Part shown: positions 1 through 8,486 of the stretch, piece by piece
How the letters are laid out: every line of letters begins with the position of its first letter
How positions within the stretch are numbered: the stretch's first letter is position 1
Source: Halanaerobium congolense
GTDB lineage: Bacteria; Bacillota; Halanaerobiia; Halanaerobiales; Halanaerobiaceae
DNA: 64,000 bases
Assembly (NCBI RefSeq): GCF_004366375.1
Contig: NZ_SOEF01000013.1
Span: 1 to 64,000, forward strand
Direction of reading: 5' to 3'
Program-made: the position numbers and the translations under genes
Notes under the pieces: model-generated
Seen by the model: only the letters and a program-made list of their open reading frames with translations
Told to the model about the DNA's origin: nothing
Databases searched by the model: none

Positions 1-234
1 AATTCATAAGAGGTTTAAGCAGGAAATTAGGTAAATTTCGAGAAAACATAACTTAGGATCCCTTCCTTTCTGGGTGTAGTAAGTTGTGGTTCTCTCAATT
101 ACTATTTACGAGCTCAGGGGGAGGGATTCCTGCATTTTATGCAAATTCCTAACCTGACAATTATGATAACTATTAATATTTTTAAAAAAACTATTAGATT
201 TGACGTAACGAATTAGGACAGAGGAGGAGATAAA
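1..234. other. Upstream region of gltD
   Basis: No complete gene is seen. A reading frame on the plus strand is open from the window edge to a TAG at 54-56 and could be the last 17 codons of a gene lying to the left; this is weak because it is so short. An imperfect inverted repeat lies at about 122-150 (GGATTCCTGCAT / ATGCAAATTCC). A weak promoter-like pair CTGACA-N17-TATTTT lies at 154-182. The 27-bp repeated leader element occupies 184-210. Confidence 0.35.
184..210 (+). repeat. 27-bp leader element, copy 1 (gltD)
   Basis: Seven A residues followed by a segment ending TTAGATTTGACGTAACG. All 27 bases are identical to positions 29983-30009 upstream of the HPr gene, and an 18-bp core recurs with two changes upstream of the UPF0173 gene (63062-63045, minus strand). 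The element ends 24 nt before the gltD ATG, just ahead of the Shine-Dalgarno GAGGAGG. Although it contains TTGACG, there is no -10 hexamer 17 bp downstream, so it is not an ordinary promoter. Function unknown. Confidence 0.8.
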
Positions 235-1737
235 ATGGGTAAAGCAACTGGATTTATGGAATATAAGCGGGAAACTCCGAAAGAGCGCCCGCCGAAAGAG
301 CGAATAAAAGACTGGAAAGAATTTAAAAATAAATTTAGCGAAGAAGCTGCTAAAATTCAGGGAGCCCGCTGTATGGAATGTGGAATTCCCTTCTGTCACA
401 GCGGCCTGGAAATTGGAGGTATGGTTTCTGGCTGTCCTGTAAATAATTTGATTCCGGAGTGGAATGATCTAATCTATAAAGATAAATGGGAAGAAGCAGT
501 TAAAAGACTTTTAAAAACCAATAATTTTCCCGAATTTACGGGTAGAGTCTGTCCGGCTCCTTGCGAAGGTTCATGTACAGTGGAGCTGAATGACCCGGCA
601 GTAACCATTAAGGCAAATGAGTATCAGATTATTGAAAAGGCTTTTGCCGAAGGCTGGATCAAGCCTGAGCCACCAGAAAAAAGAACAGGAAAATCAGCAG
701 CAGTAGTTGGTTCTGGACCTGCTGGTCTGGCTGCTGCTGATCAGCTAAACAAATTGGGACACAAGGTAACAGTTTATGAGCGTCAGGATAGAATAGGTGG
801 CCTTTTAGTTTACGGTATTCCTAATATGAAGCTTGATAAAGAACTGGTTCTCAAACGTCGGCTTGATATTATGGAGGCTGAAGGAGTAGAATTTATCACA
901 GAGATTGAAATTGGTAAAGATCTTAGTCTGGAAGCGCTTGAAAATAATTTTGATGCTGTAGTACTGACAGGTGGAGCAACTAAGCCTCGAGATCTTGAAG
1001 TCCCAGGAAGAGAGGCAGCTGGAGTATATTTTGCTGTAGACTATCTAAAAGCAAATACAAAGCATATTTTGGGTGACCAGAATGAAGATTATATTTCTGC
1101 TGAGGATAAAGATGTGATTGTAATTGGTGGTGGAGATACGGGAACTGACTGTGCCGCAACTGCTATTAGACAGGGTGCAAAAAGTGTAAATCAGTTTGAA
1201 ATAATGCCTAAATCACCATCTGAGCGTCAGGCAGATAACCCCTGGCCTGAATGGCCCAAAACTCTTAAGGTCGATTATGGCCAGGAAGAAGCGATTGAAG
1301 TTTTTGGTTCTGATCCGCGAGAGTTTCTAATTATGACAGAAAAAATTATGACAGAAAAAATTGACGGAGAAAAGGTTGTCAGTGGAGTTAAAACTGTTAA
1401 AATTAACTGGGAAAGAAATGATGAAAATCGTTTTGTGCCAATAGAAAAACCAGGAACAGAAAAAATCTGGTCTGCTGATCTAATTTTAATAGCAATGGGT
1501 TTTTTAGGGCCAGAAAAGACTCTGATTGAAAAAGCAGGTATAGAACAGGATCGGCGGTCTAATGTTAATGCTGATTATGGTGATTTTAGAACAAATGTTA
1601 AAGGAGTTTTTGCTGCTGGTGATATGCGTAAAGGCCAGAGTCTGGTAGTTAATGCAATTGATGAGGGTCGAAAAGCAGCTAGGGAAGTAGATAAATATTT
1701 GCACGTACCGTTTACCAAACCAATTTATGGAAATTAA
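235..1737 (+). CDS. gltD: Glutamate synthase small subunit (GltD)
   Basis: 500 residues. GltD passes electrons from NADPH through FAD and Fe-S clusters to the large subunit GltB, which makes glutamate from glutamine and 2-oxoglutarate; it acts in the cytoplasm. The N-terminal Fe-S domain shows C46, C49, C54, C67 and then C106, C110, C114. A dinucleotide motif GSGPAG follows at about residue 158, with the GltD-type segment [15 protein letters not shown] after it. A second nucleotide fold ([11 protein letters not shown]) lies near residue 300, and the C-terminal FAD motif [14 protein letters not shown] is intact. The start is set by GAGGAGG nine bases ahead of ATG. No gltB lies downstream, where only a transposase remnant is found, so the partner is upstream of the window or elsewhere. 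Family members can also be partners of other oxidoreductases, so the substrate is inferred. Confidence 0.93.
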   Translation: MGKATGFMEYKRETPKERPPKERIKDWKEFKNKFSEEAAKIQGARCMECGIPFCHSGLEIGGMVSGCPVNNLIPEWNDLIYKDKWEEAVKRLLKTNNFPEFTGRVCPAPCEGSCTVELNDPAVTIKANEYQIIEKAFAEGWIKPEPPEKRTGKSAAVVGSGPAGLAAADQLNKLGHKVTVYERQDRIGGLLVYGIPNMKLDKELVLKRRLDIMEAEGVEFITEIEIGKDLSLEALENNFDAVVLTGGATKPRDLEVPGREAAGVYFAVDYLKANTKHILGDQNEDYISAEDKDVIVIGGGDTGTDCAATAIRQGAKSVNQFEIMPKSPSERQADNPWPEWPKTLKVDYGQEEAIEVFGSDPREFLIMTEKIMTEKIDGEKVVSGVKTVKINWERNDENRFVPIEKPGTEKIWSADLILIAMGFLGPEKTLIEKAGIEQDRRSNVNADYGDFRTNVKGVFAAGDMRKGQSLVVNAIDEGRKAAREVDKYLHVPFTKPIYGN

Positions 1738-1841
1738 TTTAGCTTGCTTTATCAAGCACTTCATAATCAATGTTTTCTGATAATTTGTACTCTTGATTTT
1801 ACCATTTATGGTGCCGCCAATTTGTTGGAATGCAAGTAAGT

Positions 1842-1879
1842 AAAAAGCATGGTTTAAATCACGACAGCCGTGCTTTTTG
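1842..1879 (+). terminator. Probable terminator of gltD
   Basis: Inverted repeat AAAAAGCATGG / CCGTGCTTTTT with a loop of about 16 nt, ending in five T. It lies about 100 bp after gltD and just before the transposase remnant, so it could serve either strand. Confidence 0.5.
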
Positions 1880-1889
1880 TAGCTTAAGT

Positions 1890-2632
1890 TTTTAGAGGTG
1901 CCAGAGCTATGTTCTACAGGTGCCCGGCATGGATGTCAGCTGATACTGGCTTTTTTCAACTGCTTTTTTAAGCTGACTATTGATTTTCTCAAGAGATTTT
2001 CAAGCAGTTTCAAATGTTCAATACAATAGTACTTTTGATAATAATATTTCTGGGGCTTTGGTATCAGCAGTTTTTTCCTGTTCTTATCTACCAGAAAAAG
2101 TATAGTTTCAACTTTATCATTGCCTATAGATTTAACTTGAGATCATTTAGAAAATCCTGGAGCCTGATTTCTCCATAATAGTCAAGCTCTGAGGGATGAG
2201 GAAATTTCTCATAAAAAGCTATAACAGTTTTACCGATGGGATCACTAAAAAAATTTTAGTATTCAAGATACTGCTGGTGAATTAGATTATGGAATCTGTT
2301 TTTAAGTTTTGTCTGTTCTTTAACTAGAGTCTTACGCTGGTTATTTAGCTGTCTGATTGCTTTAAAATTAGCATCATAGATATAGCATCAGGAAGCTCAT
2401 TGAAATCTGCCAACAATACATTGGCAATGGCTTCAGCATCAATTTCATCTTAATTAGAATTTAAATTATCATCAGGCGTGCCTTATTGGATTAGCGTTGA
2501 TTCGCAGCGTCCTATTTGACGTCTCTGATCTGATGATAGTAATAGGTAGGTGAATTGCAGTTTCATTTAAAGCGTTACTCTGATAGATAAAGCCGCAATG
2601 TACTTCCATCCCAGGTAAATTATATCAAAAGA
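1890..2632 (-). pseudogene. Decayed IS110-family transposase
   Basis: Reading the minus strand from about 2632 down to 1890 gives, across several frames, a protein resembling IS110-type (DEDD) transposases. It starts with an IYLG-like segment near 2625. After a frame change comes DEIDAEAIANVLLADFNELP, matching the conserved K-T-D-x-x-D-A block. Next is a helical stretch with RQLNNQRKTLVKEQTKLKNR, and near 1930 LTSMPGT, matching the helix-hairpin-helix block that is usually IPGIG. Stop codons and frameshifts interrupt it throughout, so it cannot encode a working enzyme. No terminal repeats are expected for this family and none were seen. It fills most of the 1.1-kb gap after gltD. Confidence 0.75.
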
Positions 2633-2856
2633 CAAAATGAAGTACAAATTATTAAGTTTGATTAGTTTCTATAATTTAGAATAACACAATAGGGAGGAAG
2701 TATATTAATTTTAAACTAACATTTTCTTTGATTATAATCACCTATTATGGTATAATTTAGTCATATAGAATTTAAATAAGTGCCAGTGACTGAAATTATT
2801 AAATATAGAGATAAATGCCGCTCATGGAAACCATTAAGAGATAGGTGGTGTTAATT

Positions 2857-3249
2857 GTGAATCAGGAACTTTTAGATAGTATTAGACAGATAATCAGAGA
2901 AGAAATATCTGGAGTCAAAGGTGATGTATCTTCACTAAAAGGTGATGTATCTTCACTAAAAAATGATGTATCTTCACTAAAAGGTGATGTATCTTCACTA
3001 AAAAATGATGTAGCAGAAATGAAGCCTCAACTAGAAGAAAATACTCAGATGCTTAGGACTTTACTTGCTCGAACTGATAATCATGGAGCAATGTTAGAAC
3101 AGCTTAATATAAGAGTGTCTAGACTCGAAGGAAATGAGAAGAGATATAAGAAATTAAATAATGATTTTTATTATCACAGCCATAAAGTAGTTGTTGAAAT
3201 AAAAGAACCAGTATTTGAAATTGACTCAAATGACCATTCTGATTCTTGA
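2857..3249 (+). CDS. Small coiled-coil protein with heptad repeats
   Basis: About 130 residues. The start is most likely GTG at 2857, because AGGTGG (2843-2848) sits eight bases ahead; an in-frame GTG at 2845 overlaps that ribosome site. After a helical N-terminus (NQELLDSIRQIIREEISG) there are four to five copies of a seven-residue unit of the type GDVSSLK/NDVSSLK, encoded by a near-perfect 21-bp tandem repeat at about 2920-3010. This is a classic heptad coiled coil. The C-terminal third is polar. There is no signal peptide or membrane segment. It looks like an oligomerising, perhaps scaffold-like, cytoplasmic protein. I do not recognise a family and no function can be assigned. Confidence 0.7.
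   Translation: MNQELLDSIRQIIREEISGVKGDVSSLKGDVSSLKNDVSSLKGDVSSLKNDVAEMKPQLEENTQMLRTLLARTDNHGAMLEQLNIRVSRLEGNEKRYKKLNNDFYYHSHKVVVEIKEPVFEIDSNDHSDS
2920..3010 (+). repeat. 21-bp tandem repeat inside the coiled-coil gene
   Basis: Units of the form GGTGATGTATCTTCACTAAA or AATGATGTATCTTCACTAAA are repeated head to tail four times, with a fifth diverged copy. Each unit encodes one heptad. Near-identity at the DNA level suggests recent expansion and possible copy-number variation. Confidence 0.9.
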
Positions 3250-3274
3250 CAATTTTCTAAAAACAATATATAAT
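3246..3274 (+). promoter_or_regulatory. Consensus promoter of ilvB leader
   Basis: Perfect TTGACA (3246-3251), 17-bp spacer, perfect TATAAT (3269-3274). The -35 overlaps the stop codon of the coiled-coil gene. It drives the T-box leader that begins a few dozen bases downstream. Confidence 0.85.
3251..3265 (+). promoter_or_regulatory. Possible CodY box in the ilvB promoter
   Basis: AATTTTCTAAAAACA matches the known CodY consensus AATTTTCWGAAAATT at 12 of 15 positions and lies between the -35 and -10 of ilvB, a typical CodY target. Whether this genome encodes CodY cannot be seen here. Confidence 0.4.
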
Positions 3275-3330
3275 AAAACAAATTACAATTATATAATTAA
3301 AAGTTATGAGAGGGAGGAAAATAATATTTA

Positions 3331-3585
3331 ATGATTACAGAGAGTCGGAATGCTGAGACCCGATATTAAAAAAATTATTTTTGTAGCCCTTGAACTGCAG
3401 TACCGAATAAAGTAAGTACTGTCGGAATCTTTGTTTAAATGCATCCGTTATCACATGCAGAAGTATAAATGATTAATATCAGGAGTACTGAAGAGGCTGT
3501 CTAACAGCAAATTCGGGTGGTACCACGTGAGATAACTCTCGTCCCTATTAATAGTTCAACTATTAGTAGGGATGAGAGTTTTTTG
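3331..3585 (+). ncRNA. T-box leader of ilvB
   Basis: A tRNA-sensing leader. Stem I begins around 3338 with AGAGAGTCGG and has a distal hairpin CAGTAC / GTACTG near 3400. The diagnostic antiterminator T-box TTCGGGTGGTACCACG is at 3512-3527. A strong intrinsic terminator follows. In the family, uncharged cognate tRNA pairs with the specifier codon and the T-box, favouring antitermination. The gene context predicts a branched-chain tRNA (Ile, Leu or Val); I could not place the specifier codon with confidence. Confidence 0.92.
3533..3585 (+). terminator. T-box regulatory terminator
   Basis: Long hairpin AACTCTCGTCCCTATTAATAG / CTATTAGTAGGGATGAGAGTT with a short loop, followed by six T. It is mutually exclusive with pairing of the T-box bases just upstream. 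Confidence 0.92.
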
Positions 3586-3635
3586 ATTTTGAGAATGTTA
3601 ATTAAAATTCATTATTTTAAGAAGGAGTGAGCAGC

Positions 3636-5393
3636 ATGAGTAGTAATGATAAAAAGATGATGAGTGGAGCAGAAATTTTTGTGAGGTCATTAGAGTCAGA
3701 AGGTGTAGATACTATATTTGGCTATATTGGGGCAAAGGTAATAGATATTTATGACAAATTATATGATTCAAAAATTAGACATATTATGCCACATCACGAG
3801 CAGGGAGGAGTTCATGCGGCTGATGGATATGCTCGTTCGAGTGGAAAGACAGGAGTCTGTATTGCGACCTCAGGACCCGGTGCAGCAAATATGGTTACTG
3901 CCTTAGCAACCGCAAATATGGATTCAGTTCCCCTTGTTGCTTTTACAGGTCAGGTGCCAAATAATATGATCGGTACTGATGGTTTTCAAGAAGCTGATAT
4001 CAAAGGGGTAACTATGCCAATCACCAAAAATAACTATATTGTTAATGATGTTAAAGATTTAGCCAGAATAATTAAAGAGGCCTTCTATATCGCTTCTACT
4101 GGACGTCCTGGACCTGTACTGGTTGATATACCTTCGAATATTTTAAAAGAGGAAGCAGAATTTAATTATCCAAAAGAAGTTGATCTTCCCGGCTATAAAC
4201 CAACTTATAAAGCAAATAAACTGCAGTTGAAAAGAGCTGCAGAACTAATAAACGATTCCAATCAGCCGATTATCTATGCTGGAGGGGGCTCTATTATCTC
4301 GGAAGCAGAAAAAGAAATAGCAGAATTGGCAGCAAGTGCTGAAATACCTGTAACAACCACCTTAAATGGAATTGGGGTTTTTGATGAAAATAATTATTTA
4401 TCCTTAGGAATGTTAGGAATGCATGGGACAACTGAAGCTAATTTAGCAATTACAAATTCTGATTTAATTATTGCTTTAGGAGCTCGTTTTGATGATCGAG
4501 TTACCGGGGAAATAGAAGACTTTGCTGTCAATGCAGATGTGATTCATATTGATATTGATCCTGCAGAAATAGCAAAAATTATAGAAACAAAAATCCCAAT
4601 TACAGCTGATGTTAAGACCGCTTTAAAAGAATTAATACCGCAAATTAAAAAGGTTAAAAGGCCTGCCTGGATCAAAAAAATCAATAACTGGAAGCAAATT
4701 GATCAAAAATCAGATCCTGGAAAAAGTCAAAAATTATTACCATCAGAGATTATAGAAACTCTTTATGAGTTAACAGCTGGAGAGGCAATAATTACTGCTG
4801 GTGTAGGTCAGCATCAGATGTGGGCTGCTCAGTATTATAAATATAAAAAACCTAGAACCTTCATCAGTTCAGGTGGTTTGGGAACCATGGGCTATGGTTT
4901 TCCAGCTGCAATAGGAGCTAAAATTGCTAATCCAGAAAAAGAGGTTTTTGCACTTGTTGGTGATGGTAGTTTTCAAATGAATATTCAGGAATTAGCAACT
5001 GCAGCTAAAAACCATGTAGCAGTAAAAATTATTATATTTAACAATCAGTATCTTGGAATGGTAAGGCAGTGGCAGGAGCTATTTTATGACAAGCGCTATT
5101 CCGCTACCTGTTTAAGAAGACAAAGTGACTGCCCGCCTAAATGTTCCGGCCCTAATTCAGAATGTCCAGAAATGATTCCTGATTTTATTCAGGTAGCAAA
5201 AGGTTATGGAATTAAAGGAGAAACTATTACTGAACGAAAAGATATTAAATCAGCAATTGAAAGAACTATTAAGGCTAAAGAAAGCTATATTTTAAACTTT
5301 ATAATCGAAGAAGAAGAGAATGTGTTTCCTATGGTTTCTGCTGGTGGGAGTTTGGAAGATATGATTTTAAGAAAGGATAATCAGAAAAAATAA
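3636..5393 (+). CDS. ilvB: Acetolactate synthase large subunit (IlvB)
   Basis: 585 residues from ATG 3636, chosen because AAGGAG (3622-3627) is eight bases ahead; an in-frame GTG at 3627 overlaps that site. This ThDP/FAD enzyme condenses two pyruvates, or pyruvate and 2-oxobutyrate, in branched-chain amino-acid synthesis. Seen: the catalytic Glu region MPHHEQGGVHAADGYAR, the middle domain segment GARFDDRVTGEI, and the ThDP motif GDGSFQMNIQELATA followed by NNQYLGMVRQWQ. Just after FYDKRYS is an unusual Cys-rich insert of about 20 residues with four cysteines (about residues 491-510). No regulatory subunit gene (ilvN) follows, which is unusual for an ilv locus. A catabolic AlsS is less likely because the gene sits behind a T-box. 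Confidence 0.93.
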   Translation: MSSNDKKMMSGAEIFVRSLESEGVDTIFGYIGAKVIDIYDKLYDSKIRHIMPHHEQGGVHAADGYARSSGKTGVCIATSGPGAANMVTALATANMDSVPLVAFTGQVPNNMIGTDGFQEADIKGVTMPITKNNYIVNDVKDLARIIKEAFYIASTGRPGPVLVDIPSNILKEEAEFNYPKEVDLPGYKPTYKANKLQLKRAAELINDSNQPIIYAGGGSIISEAEKEIAELAASAEIPVTTTLNGIGVFDENNYLSLGMLGMHGTTEANLAITNSDLIIALGARFDDRVTGEIEDFAVNADVIHIDIDPAEIAKIIETKIPITADVKTALKELIPQIKKVKRPAWIKKINNWKQIDQKSDPGKSQKLLPSEIIETLYELTAGEAIITAGVGQHQMWAAQYYKYKKPRTFISSGGLGTMGYGFPAAIGAKIANPEKEVFALVGDGSFQMNIQELATAAKNHVAVKIIIFNNQYLGMVRQWQELFYDKRYSATCLRRQSDCPPKCSGPNSECPEMIPDFIQVAKGYGIKGETITERKDIKSAIERTIKAKESYILNFIIEEEENVFPMVSAGGSLEDMILRKDNQKK

Positions 5394-5464
5394 ATTTAAT
5401 CTATCTCAATTTATATCAATTATCGTCTTATCACAAAAAATTTAAAAAATATTTTCTAATTTAA

Positions 5465-5493
5465 TTGCATATTTTCTAAAAACAACATACTAT
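5465..5493 (+). promoter_or_regulatory. Promoter-like site before the decayed LtaS-like gene
   Basis: TTGCAT-N17-TACTAT. The spacer ATTTTCTAAAAACAACA is nearly identical to the ilvB promoter spacer (3252-3268), including the CodY-like stretch. A second ATATTTTCTAA lies just upstream, near 5448-5458. Confidence 0.5.
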
Positions 5494-5528
5494 TAAAGTA
5501 AGAGAAAATATATGGGAAAGGTATAAAT

Positions 5529-6708
5529 TGAGATATTTTAATGATTTAAGCTTTAAGAAAAAAATTATATTTCTTTTATCTCTTAGTCACTTCATTTTTC
5601 TTTGCAAATTTATGGTATAATAGGTATTTTTCTAACTATTTAAGTGTTGCTGATATTACTATGGGGCAGGGAATAAGACCATTCAAAGTTTTATTCAGAC
5701 AGCTAATTAGCTATTTAGATTTGCTTTTCATTTTTGAAATAGCAATTTTATTGTTTTTCTTATTTTATAGTTCAAATTTCAGGACAGTAAAAATATCAAT
5801 GGCCAATAATAAAGGATATAGACGTTATATTTTAGCATGCAGAACCAGGAAAAAGAGGATATTGAACAAATAACCGATTCAGAAATTGTTGGAGAAGAAG
5901 ATTTAAACCAGTACCATCAACTAGAATATATTAAAAATATTATAGTTATTCAACTAGAGTCTTTTGATCAAAAAATAATTAATTACCGCCATAACAATAG
6001 AAAAGTAGCTCCTTTTTTAAATAAGCTTAAGGAAAATTCTCTTTATTTTAATAATATTTATGCCCAACATGTTAATGAAAGTTTTGATGCTGAATTTTCT
6101 TTTTTGACCTCCCTTTATCCTAGAAATAAGAATTATGCTTTTAAAACTAATGATATGTCAAAGTTTAATTCAATAGTTAAAGTTTTGAAAAAAGAGGCTA
6201 CCAATTCTTAGCTTTTCATGGTAATAGCGGTGATTTCTTTTATCGAAATAAAGCTTATCCGGAACTAGGTTTTGATAAATTTTACAGTAGAGAAGATTTT
6301 GAAATTGAAAATGCCAAAATTGCTGAAGAAAGTTATCTCGGAATTGACGACTACGATTTTTTCGACCAGTCTATTGATTATTTAGAGCAGGCAGCAGAGC
6401 CATTTTTTGCTTTTTATATAACGGTAACCAGTCATATGCCATTTGATTTTTATCCAGAAGAATATAGCCAGGAGGAATTTGAGGATTTAGAACCTCCGAT
6501 TGTAAAATATTACTTTAATTCAGTTTACTTTACTGATCAGTCAATAAAACATTTTTTTGAAAAACTTAACTTAAAGAAAAGATTTATACCAAGGTACTCT
6601 TTTTGTCTTTTACTCTAATCATAGTTCTGATATAAAAAAAGAAACATACAGTTCAGCTGGAGAATTTGTTATGGAAAAAAATATTTCAGAAGAAAATGCT
6701 CAAGAATA
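5529..6708 (+). pseudogene. Decayed LtaS-like phosphoglycerol transferase
   Basis: Fragments in all three frames join into one shortened member of the alkaline-phosphatase-fold LtaS/MdoB family, which polymerises glycerol phosphate on the outer membrane face. In order: hydrophobic N-terminal pieces from about 5529 (one frame holds SYLDLLFIFEIAILLFFLFY), then from 5837 IVIQLESFDQKIINY (metal-binding Glu region) and NESFDAEFSFLTSLYP (region of the catalytic Thr, where Ser or Phe now stands). A frameshift near 6205 leads to FLAFHGNSGDFFYRN and FFAFYITVTSHMPF. Another shift near 6590 gives TLFVFYSNHSSD in place of the usual GDH metal motif, ending at TAG 6706-6708. At least three frame breaks and stop codons near the N-terminus show decay. 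Sequencing errors could explain some breaks but not the early stops. Confidence 0.8.
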
Positions 6709-6722
6709 GGGAGGTCCAAGTA

Positions 6723-8009
6723 ATGAACAAATTTATTAAAAAAGCTTCAATTTATATTTTAGTAATGTTATTTGCAGCTGCAGTTATTTTTACAGCTAAT
6801 TATTATTATGGACAAAAAATAGCAGAAGATGTGGAAATTGAAATCAGAAAAACAGCAGCGGCTAATGACTATCAGCTCCGCAGTTTGGAGGTTGAAAGCA
6901 ATCCTTTGCTTCAAAAAATAGATATCAGAGATGCTAGTATAACAAAAAGAGATCAATTTAATTTAATTGTTAATCAGGCAGAAATTAGTTTTAACTGGCA
7001 GCAAATAATTAATTATATTCGTAATCAGAATTTTGAGTTTAATAAGAATTTAGAGACAAAGATTGCTCAAATTAATTATTCTAATTTAAATAAAAACTAT
7101 CAAATTAATATAAAAGGTGCAGAACTTCATTACCAGGGTAATCTAACAGAAGAAAATATTTTAGCTATCAAAAATGAAAATGATCTTCATCTTCTTTTAG
7201 AAGATAATCATAATTTAGATTTTACTGCAGCTGAATTAAAGTATAATTTTCCCTATTATAGAAGTTATGGTCTCAGTGAACAGGATTGGAATAGATTGTC
7301 GACATTTAGTGATTTTAAATTAAGGGTAGATTATGATCAGGCAAATCAAAACTTAAAACTGGAAGAATTTAATTTAAGCAGCGAATTACTGAAAATAATT
7401 TATAATTTTGATTCAATAATTGATTATAATGAGCAAGAGCAGCAAATTTATGTTGAAGAAGCAAAAGGTAATTATGATTTTCATTTAACAGCATCAGATT
7501 TGAATTTTTCAGCTAATGATTTTTATCAGGACCTTGAATTTAACCAATTTGATTTTAATGGAAGCTTTGATTTAACAAATCAGAATAATCGAATTAAGGT
7601 AAATCAGCTTGAATTTAATTTGAATTTAAATGAATTGAAACTTGTGCTGGCAGAAATCATGGCTCAACAATTAAATGAAAATAGTTTTGGTATTTTAGCT
7701 GAAAATAATCAATTTGAAATTTTAATCAACAAATTTTCTTATCAGCAGCAGTACAGTCATCCTAATGGCAGCAGTCATTCGGAATTAGATTCTTCAATAC
7801 TGTTGGCTGAATTAGATGCTGAATATAATTATAGTGAAGAAATCCCATATATCAGCAGTGGTGAATTAAGATATAAACCGCAAACTGCTAAAGTTGAACA
7901 GCTTAATTCTTTTCTGCAGCTTGTGTTAAGTGAAAGAATAACTAGAAATGAAGATGGTTTTTATCAGCTTAAATTTTGGGGTCCAATAGATTCTTTAAAT
8001 TTAGAGTAA
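6723..8009 (+). CDS. Membrane-anchored extracellular protein, DUF945-like
   Basis: 428 residues from ATG 6723, with GGGAGG nine bases ahead. Residues about 7-25 (ASIYILVMLFAAAVIFTANY) form one membrane segment or uncleaved signal, so the rest should lie outside the membrane. The body is rich in Asn, Gln, Glu and Leu/Ile/Phe with alternating polar and hydrophobic residues, suggesting long beta-strands. The overall look (N-terminal anchor, then a repeated beta-rich lipid-transfer-like fold) recalls DUF945/YdgA or AsmA-like proteins, but this is a weak resemblance. No catalytic motif is visible. It follows the decayed LtaS-like gene closely and may once have been co-transcribed with it. It is even more AT-rich than its neighbours. 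Confidence 0.6.
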   Translation: MNKFIKKASIYILVMLFAAAVIFTANYYYGQKIAEDVEIEIRKTAAANDYQLRSLEVESNPLLQKIDIRDASITKRDQFNLIVNQAEISFNWQQIINYIRNQNFEFNKNLETKIAQINYSNLNKNYQINIKGAELHYQGNLTEENILAIKNENDLHLLLEDNHNLDFTAAELKYNFPYYRSYGLSEQDWNRLSTFSDFKLRVDYDQANQNLKLEEFNLSSELLKIIYNFDSIIDYNEQEQQIYVEEAKGNYDFHLTASDLNFSANDFYQDLEFNQFDFNGSFDLTNQNNRIKVNQLEFNLNLNELKLVLAEIMAQQLNENSFGILAENNQFEILINKFSYQQQYSHPNGSSHSELDSSILLAELDAEYNYSEEIPYISSGELRYKPQTAKVEQLNSFLQLVLSERITRNEDGFYQLKFWGPIDSLNLE

Positions 8010-8079
8010 AGAGCAAAACATTCTAAATTATTAGAAAGAGCTGTTCAAATAGGAAAAACAAACAATTATGTGAAATTAC

Positions 8080-8108
8080 TTTACAAACTTTAATTTAGAT
8101 GCTAAAAT
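8080..8108 (+). promoter_or_regulatory. Promoter of the riboflavin operon
   Basis: TTTACA (8080-8085), 17-bp spacer, TAAAAT (8103-8108), placed just before the FMN riboswitch. Confidence 0.65.
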
Positions 8109-8125
8109 ATAACTAGTAAATTTAA

Positions 8126-8237
8126 TAACTAACGAGGATGGGTGAAATTCCCTACCGGTGGTAAAGTCCACAAATCCATTAGGATTGATCTGATGAAATG
8201 CAGAACCGACAGTAAAGTCTGGAAGGGAGTTAGGTTA
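8126..8237 (+). ncRNA. FMN riboswitch (RFN element)
   Basis: The aptamer closes with TAACTAAC / GTTAGGTTA. Conserved blocks are present in order: AGGATGGGTGAAATTCCCTA, CCGGTGGTAAAGTCCAC, GATCTGATGAAATGCAG and AACCGACAGTAAAGTCTGG. In this family FMN binding promotes termination upstream of rib genes. The expression platform is the terminator at 8357-8396. Confidence 0.96.
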
Positions 8238-8356
8238 TGGGTTAATTAATCTAATTTGTTTATTTGTCATTTAATTTATTATAGATTTTAAATATTTTAA
8301 ATCTATAGTGCTGAATAAATAGTTATAATTAACTTATATTATAATATTTGATTATT

Positions 8357-8396
8357 AAAGTCCTTCCAGTTTTGGTCAGTTCTGGAAGGACTTTTT
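8357..8396 (+). terminator. FMN riboswitch terminator
   Basis: AAAGTCCTTCCAG / CTGGAAGGACTTTTT hairpin, 120 nt after the aptamer and 90 nt before ribD. The unusually long linker between aptamer and terminator is AT-rich and must contain the antiterminator. Confidence 0.9.
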
Positions 8397-8486
8397 CTAA
8401 TTTCCGAGGAATTATAAAATTATTGAGTCGGAGCAGTTGAATTTTAGGCTAAAAATTAAACTATAAAAATGGGGGTATGGGGGTAG

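Noticed and set aside
184-210. 27-bp element as a sigma-70 promoter (contains TTGACG)
   Set aside because: No -10 hexamer lies 16-18 bp downstream in any copy; that position is occupied by the ribosome site.
106-399. 97-residue minus-strand frame over the gltD start
   Set aside because: No ribosome site, composition like an antisense shadow, and it overlaps a clear gltD.
3350-3430. TPP riboswitch, because of CTGAGACCC and CCTTGAACTG
   Set aside because: The second conserved TPP half is missing and the downstream T-box motif and terminator identify a T-box leader.
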